The notes beneath the pieces were generated by a model that ran no database searches, was not told the origin of the DNA, and was given only the letters and a program-made list of their open reading frames with translations. Shown in pieces: positions 60,629-64,000 of a stretch of 64,000 nucleotides of DNA (its first letter is position 1; each line of letters opens with the position of its first letter). A program made the position numbers and the translations under genes. Source of the DNA: a bacterium (GTDB lineage Bacteria; Elusimicrobiota; Elusimicrobia; Elusimicrobiales; UBA9959); the NCBI GenBank assembly GCA_021786295.1, contig JAJYNO010000017.1, forward strand, positions 1 through 64,000, in the 5' to 3' direction.

Positions 60629-62077
60629 CTACCAGCGGAGGTTCGGCTGGCGGGCGGCCTGTACCTCGTCGAGCCGCTTGACCGGCTGCGTGACCGGGGC
60701 GTCCTTCAAGGCCTGCGGGTCCGCCGAGCCTTCGGCGTGTACATCCCGCATCGCCGCCACGAACTCGTCCAGGGTCTCCCTGCTCTCGGTCTCCGTCGGC
60801 TCTATCATGATCGCCTCGTGGACGATCAGCGGGAAATACACCGTGGGAGCGTGGAAGCCGCGGTCCAGCAGGCCCTTGGCCACGTCCAGCGTCTTGATCC
60901 CCTTGGCCGCCAGGTCGGGGCCGGGGGTCAGCACGCACTCGTGCATGCAGTACTCCTTCGAGTACGGCGGATAGAGGTCCTTGAGCTTCGCGGCCACGTA
61001 GTTGGCGTTGAGGATCGCGCACTCGGCGATCTCGCCGAGCTCCTTGGCGGAGTGCGCGAGCATGTAGGCGTACGCCTTCACCAGCACGCCGGTGTTCCCG
61101 AAGAACGCCTTCACCTTGCCTATCGTGCGCTTGTCCCCGAAGTCGGAGACGTACCTGCCGCCCTCTTTCTTTACCGTCGGGACGGGCAGGAACGGGGCCA
61201 GGTGCGCCCTGCAGGCTATCGCGCCGGCGCCGGGGCCGCCGCCGCCGTGCGGGGTGGAGAACGTCTTGTGGAAGTTCAGGTGCATCATGTCCGCGCCGAG
61301 GTCGCCGGGCTTGACCAGGCCTATCAGCGCGTTCAGGTTGGCGCCGTCCATGTAGAGCAGCGCGCCCGCGTCGTGCACGGCCTTGGCTATGGCCTCGATG
61401 TTGCTCTCGAAGATGCCGAGGGTGTTGGGCACGGTCAGCATCAGCACGGCCGTCTTCGGGCCGAGGCGCTTCTTGAGCTCCTCCACGTCCAGGCGGCCGT
61501 CGGACTTGGAGGCGATGTTGACGGTGGTGAAACCCATCATGGACGCCGTGGCCGGGTTGGTGCCGTGGGCGGAATCAGGTACTATGATCTCGTTGCGTTC
61601 CTTCTGGCCCTTGTCCTCGAAGTAGGCCTTCGCGAGCAGCAGGCCGGTGAACTCGCTGTGCGCGCCGGCGGCGGGCTGCAGCGTGATCGCGTCCATGCCG
61701 AGCAGGCCGGTGAGGCGCGAGCCCAGTTCGTGGAGCAGTTCCAGCGTGCCCTGGGAACAGGTGTCGTGCGCGAGCGGGTGCAGCGCGGCGAAGCCCTCGA
61801 GCCCGGCTGCCTCCTCGTTGAAGCGCGGGTTGTACTTCATCGTGCAGGAGCCGAGCGGGTAGAAGTGGGTGTCCACCGAGAAGTTCAGGCGGGAGAGGCG
61901 CGTGTAGTGCCGCACCACGTCGAACTCGGCGAGCTCGGGCAGCCGGGGGGCGGCCTTGCGGCGCAGGTTCGCCGGGACCTTCGCTTTAGCCCGCAGCGGG
62001 TTCTTGCAGAAGAGGCCGCGGCGGCCGGGGGCGGATTTCTCGATGCTGAGCTTGCTGTCGGTCGGGGCGCAGATCAT
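60629..62077 (-). CDS. gcvPB: Glycine dehydrogenase (decarboxylating) subunit 2
   Basis: The 482-residue protein is the PLP-bearing half of the split P-protein. It has FYPLGSCTMKYNPR near the N-terminus, AGAHSEFTGLLLAKAY, and the PLP lysine (Lys271) in NFHKTFSTPHGGGGPG. With GcvPA it decarboxylates glycine and passes the aminomethyl group to lipoyl-GcvH. The ATG overlaps the gcvPA stop (ATGA). A long upstream frame from 62803 is a shadow of gcvPA. Element B starts 12 bases after its stop. Confidence 0.97.
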   Translation of the reverse strand: MICAPTDSKLSIEKSAPGRRGLFCKNPLRAKAKVPANLRRKAAPRLPELAEFDVVRHYTRLSRLNFSVDTHFYPLGSCTMKYNPRFNEEAAGLEGFAALHPLAHDTCSQGTLELLHELGSRLTGLLGMDAITLQPAAGAHSEFTGLLLAKAYFEDKGQKERNEIIVPDSAHGTNPATASMMGFTTVNIASKSDGRLDVEELKKRLGPKTAVLMLTVPNTLGIFESNIEAIAKAVHDAGALLYMDGANLNALIGLVKPGDLGADMMHLNFHKTFSTPHGGGGPGAGAIACRAHLAPFLPVPTVKKEGGRYVSDFGDKRTIGKVKAFFGNTGVLVKAYAYMLAHSAKELGEIAECAILNANYVAAKLKDLYPPYSKEYCMHECVLTPGPDLAAKGIKTLDVAKGLLDRGFHAPTVYFPLIVHEAIMIEPTETESRETLDEFVAAMRDVHAEGSADPQALKDAPVTQPVKRLDEVQAARQPNLRW

Positions 62078-63405
62078 ATGGCCTCCTTGATGGCGTCGGC
62101 GAGCTTCAGGATGTCCGCTTCGGTCTTGGTCTCGGTGGCGCAGACCAGCAGCGTCTCGCCGAGTTCCGGGTAGAGCGGCGCTAGCGGCAGGCCCGGGTCT
62201 ACCCCCTTCATGGCGAGCGCTTTCTCGCGCAGCGCCGCGGCCTTGCCCGGCACCGCGAGGACGAACTCGTTGAAGAAAGGGGACTTGAACTTGAGCGAGC
62301 AGCCCTTGACCGAGGAGAGCCTCTCCGCGGCGAAGGCGGCCGCTCCGGCGTTGGCCTCGGCGAGCTCCTTGAGGCCCTCGGGGCCGTAGAGCGCCGAGTA
62401 GATCGTCGCCGACAGCGCGCAGAGCGCCTCGTTGGAACAGATGTTGGAGGCGGCCTTGTCGCGGCGGATATGCTGCTCGCGGGCCTGCAGCGTCAGCACG
62501 AAGCCGCGCTTGCCGTCCTTGTCCCTGGTCAGGCCGCAGATGCGGCCCGGCATCTGGCGCACGTGCTCCTTTTTGCAGGAGAACAGCCCGAGGTAGGGGC
62601 CGCCGTAGGCGAGCGGCAGGCCCAGGCTCTGTCCTTCGCCTACGGCGAAGTCCGCGCCGTACTCTCCGGGGGCGGCGAGGATGCCGAGGCTGACCGGGTC
62701 GGCCGCGGCCACCAGCAGCGCGCCGGCCTTCTTGACGGCGTCGGAGACGCCGGCCATATCCTCTATGACGCCGAGGAAGTTGGGGGTCTGTACGGCGAGG
62801 CAAGCCGCTCCCTCGAGCAGGGCGGGCAGCGCGGCCTTGTCCAGCGCGCCGTCCTTCAGCGGGACCTTCACGTAGGAGTAGTCCGGGGAATGGGCGAAAT
62901 AGGTCTTCAGCGTGTCCATGTACTGCGGGTTAACGCCGGCGGCGTACACGATCTTCTTGCGGCCGGTCACGCGCACCGCCGCCCGCACCGCCTCGGCGAA
63001 GGAGCTCGCGCCGTCGTACATCGACGCGTTGGCGCAGTCCATCGCGTAGAGCGAGCAGACCGTGCTCTGGAACTCGTAAATGGCCTGCAGCGTGCCCTGG
63101 CTGGCCTCGGGTTGGTACGGGGTGTAGGCGGTCAGGAATTCGGTGCGGGAGGTGACCGCCTTGACCACCGCCGGGGTGTAGCGCTCGTAGGCGCCGGCGC
63201 CGAGGAAGCTCAGCGGGCGCAGGTTCTTCTTCGAGAGTCCGGAGAGCCGCGCCGCGGCCTGGGCCTCGTCGAGGCTCTCGGCGGGCAGGTCGATCTTCGG
63301 GCGGAGGAACTTGGCCGGGACCTGCCTGACGAGGTCCTCGAAGGAAGAGGCTCCTATGGCCTTGAGCATCTCCTCCTTGTCTTTATTGGTGTGGGGAATA
63401 TACAT
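62074..63405 (-). CDS. gcvPA: Glycine dehydrogenase (decarboxylating) subunit 1
   Basis: The 443-residue protein is the other half of the split P-protein, starting YIPHTNKDKEEMLKAIG. It has SFLGAGAYERYTPAVVKAV, TAYTPYQPEASQGTLQ, DGASSFAEAVRAA and GQSLGLPLAYGGPYLGLF. It lacks the PLP lysine, as expected for this subunit. A pseudoknot-like arrangement ends 3 bases before its AGGAG ribosome-binding site. The stop overlaps gcvPB. Confidence 0.97.
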   Translation of the reverse strand: MYIPHTNKDKEEMLKAIGASSFEDLVRQVPAKFLRPKIDLPAESLDEAQAAARLSGLSKKNLRPLSFLGAGAYERYTPAVVKAVTSRTEFLTAYTPYQPEASQGTLQAIYEFQSTVCSLYAMDCANASMYDGASSFAEAVRAAVRVTGRKKIVYAAGVNPQYMDTLKTYFAHSPDYSYVKVPLKDGALDKAALPALLEGAACLAVQTPNFLGVIEDMAGVSDAVKKAGALLVAAADPVSLGILAAPGEYGADFAVGEGQSLGLPLAYGGPYLGLFSCKKEHVRQMPGRICGLTRDKDGKRGFVLTLQAREQHIRRDKAASNICSNEALCALSATIYSALYGPEGLKELAEANAGAAAFAAERLSSVKGCSLKFKSPFFNEFVLAVPGKAAALREKALAMKGVDPGLPLAPLYPELGETLLVCATETKTEADILKLADAIKEAI

Positions 63406-63418
63406 GTGGGCTCCTGAT

Positions 63419-63506
63419 AGCGGGACGATGGCGAACGAAAAGGGGAAACTTTCAACGGGCGGCGGCCAGGGGAGGTTCGGCGCGTGCCGTCCCGCTCCCT
63501 GGCCGC
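63419..63506 (-). promoter_or_regulatory. Candidate pseudoknot leader of gcvPA
   Basis: On the minus strand four segments appear in the order a-b-a'-b': GCGGCCAGGG (63497-63506), AGCGGGACG (63488-63496), CCCTGGCCGC (63462-63471) and CGTCCCGCT (63419-63427). Both pairings (10 bp and 9 bp) are perfect and interleaved, giving an H-type pseudoknot or two alternative hairpins. The last strand ends just before ATCAGGAG and the gcvPA ATG. A translational control function is inferred from that position. Confidence 0.55.
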
Positions 63507-63524
63507 AGTCCGCGGAGGCGCAGT

Positions 63525-63911
63525 TTAGTGCGTAGCCTGTTTTACGAATTCCCTGTAGGCTGCCCAGTCCATCAGCGAGTCCGCTTCGGCCGGGTCGGAG
63601 GGTTTCATCCTGAACAGCCAGCCTTTGTCGAGCGGCGACTGGTTCAGCAGCGCCGGCTCTCCGGTGACGGCGGAATTGACGGCTATCACCTCTCCTGAAA
63701 CAGGGGCGTAGATGTCGAAGGCCGACTTGACCGACTCCACCACGGCGCAGGGCTTCTCCTTCTCGAGCTTCTGGCCTATCTTAGGGAGCTCGACGAAGAC
63801 CACGTCGCCCATTTCGTGCTGGGCGTGGTCGGAAATGCCAACGGAGGCCTCTCCGCCTGGCAGAAGCCACTCGTGCGTCTTGGTGTACTTTACTTCCTCG
63901 GGTTTAGCCAT
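63525..63911 (-). CDS. gcvH: Glycine cleavage system H protein
   Basis: The 128-residue lipoyl-carrier protein has YTKTHEWL near the N-terminus, GDVVFVELPKIGQ, and the lipoylated Lys62 in VVESVKSAFDIYAPVSGEV. The C-terminal DSLMDWAAYREFV helix is intact. It shuttles the aminomethyl group from GcvPA/PB to GcvT. The ATG at 63911 follows AAGGAGAT; a longer start at 63950 would overlap gcvT. It lies 35 bases after gcvT. Confidence 0.97.
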   Translation of the reverse strand: MAKPEEVKYTKTHEWLLPGGEASVGISDHAQHEMGDVVFVELPKIGQKLEKEKPCAVVESVKSAFDIYAPVSGEVIAVNSAVTGEPALLNQSPLDKGWLFRMKPSDPAEADSLMDWAAYREFVKQATH

Positions 63912-63946
63912 TTTGATCTCCTTGCTCTCTACTGGATCCTGCCGGC

Positions 63947-64000
63947 TCACTTGCCGGTGTAAAGCGTCTTGCTGAAGGCCGTGCCCTTGTGGAAAGGCAC
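63947..64000 (-). CDS. gcvT: Aminomethyltransferase C-terminus (partial)
   Basis: Only the last 17 codons and stop are inside the window. They read VPFHKGTAFSKTLYTGK, which resembles the usual end of GcvT. The position directly before gcvH on the same strand supports the call. GcvT releases ammonia and makes methylene-tetrahydrofolate, feeding the folate used by PurN and PurH. Confidence 0.75.
   Translation of the reverse strand: MPFHKGTAFSKTLYTGK

Noticed and set aside
63406-63524. Classical tandem glycine riboswitch between gcvH and gcvPA
   Set aside because: The conserved glycine aptamer core is not recognisable. The fold seen is an interleaved pair of stems, and glycine riboswitches usually precede the first gcv gene, which is outside the window.
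1-64000. CRISPR arrays, prophage, transposase or integrase genes
   Set aside because: No regularly spaced direct repeats and no translated motifs of such proteins were found.

Overview
The window is about 64 kb of GC-rich bacterial DNA. It carries some 58 supported protein genes, one tRNA, several hairpin or promoter sites, and no insertion sequence, prophage or CRISPR array. No gap between genes exceeds 300 bases. The gene set (hybrid cluster protein, rubrerythrin, superoxide reductase, rubredoxin, two molybdenum hydroxylases, HDG-type DNA glycosylase, AsmA and TolC envelope proteins) points to a diderm anaerobe. High GC combined with heavy use of the Ile codon ATA and Arg codon AGG, and an archaeal-size PurA, fit a member of a little-cultured phylum such as Elusimicrobiota. 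That placement is inference, not demonstrated.

Region 1 (1-21153) is a purine/N-heterocycle catabolic island. On the minus strand a Ser/Thr kinase precedes a fused PreT-PreA (dihydropyrimidine dehydrogenase-like) reductase and an SsnA-type aminohydrolase. Divergently, a continuous plus-strand array encodes 8-oxoguanine deaminase, phosphofructokinase, MocA, an anion permease, a class III nucleotide cyclase, XdhC, and two complete three-subunit molybdenum hydroxylases in mirror order (L1, CsgG-like/barrel protein, S1, M1, M2, S2, L2). Deaminase, hydroxylases, MCD-cofactor enzymes, permease and reductase together suggest uptake and stepwise oxidation, deamination and reduction of purines.

Region 2 (21194-35450) holds a rhodanese, a GT-C glycosyltransferase, a TPR protein, a TolC-HlyD-MacB-type export operon with a DNA glycosylase at its end, and a minus-strand oxygen-defence operon (rubrerythrin, Tpx, superoxide reductase, rubredoxin). 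A large hybrid histidine kinase, a DUF2400 protein, a 26-bp inverted repeat and an OsmC protein follow.

Region 3 (35517-37661) is an Rrf2-hcp nitrosative-stress unit with a near-consensus promoter overlapped by a palindrome.

Region 4 (37849-52478) is almost the whole de novo purine pathway: purE, purC, two-domain purS, purL, purQ, purF, purD, purM, a purN-purH fusion, purB and a short purA. A PAS histidine kinase is inserted on the other strand. A terminator and a structured repeat separate purC from purS, and purB has a terminator-like leader hairpin. A tRNA-Phe and a receiver protein follow.

Region 5 (53112-64000) is a long minus-strand array: gcvT (edge), gcvH, gcvPA, gcvPB, a second copy of the structured repeat, lplA, an AsnC-type ligand-domain protein, a receiver protein, membrane protease-like and AsmA proteins, pyrE, a SAM hydrolase and an RlmI-type methyltransferase. 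Glycine cleavage supplies one-carbon units that the PurN and PurH reactions use, so regions 4 and 5 are metabolically linked.

The most unusual signals are the two-copy structured element with covarying stems (39344-39460 and 60500-60616), a pseudoknot-like arrangement just before the gcvPA start (63419-63506), the PurN-PurH fusion, the doubled PurS, and the mirror-ordered double molybdenum hydroxylase locus interrupted by an envelope protein.
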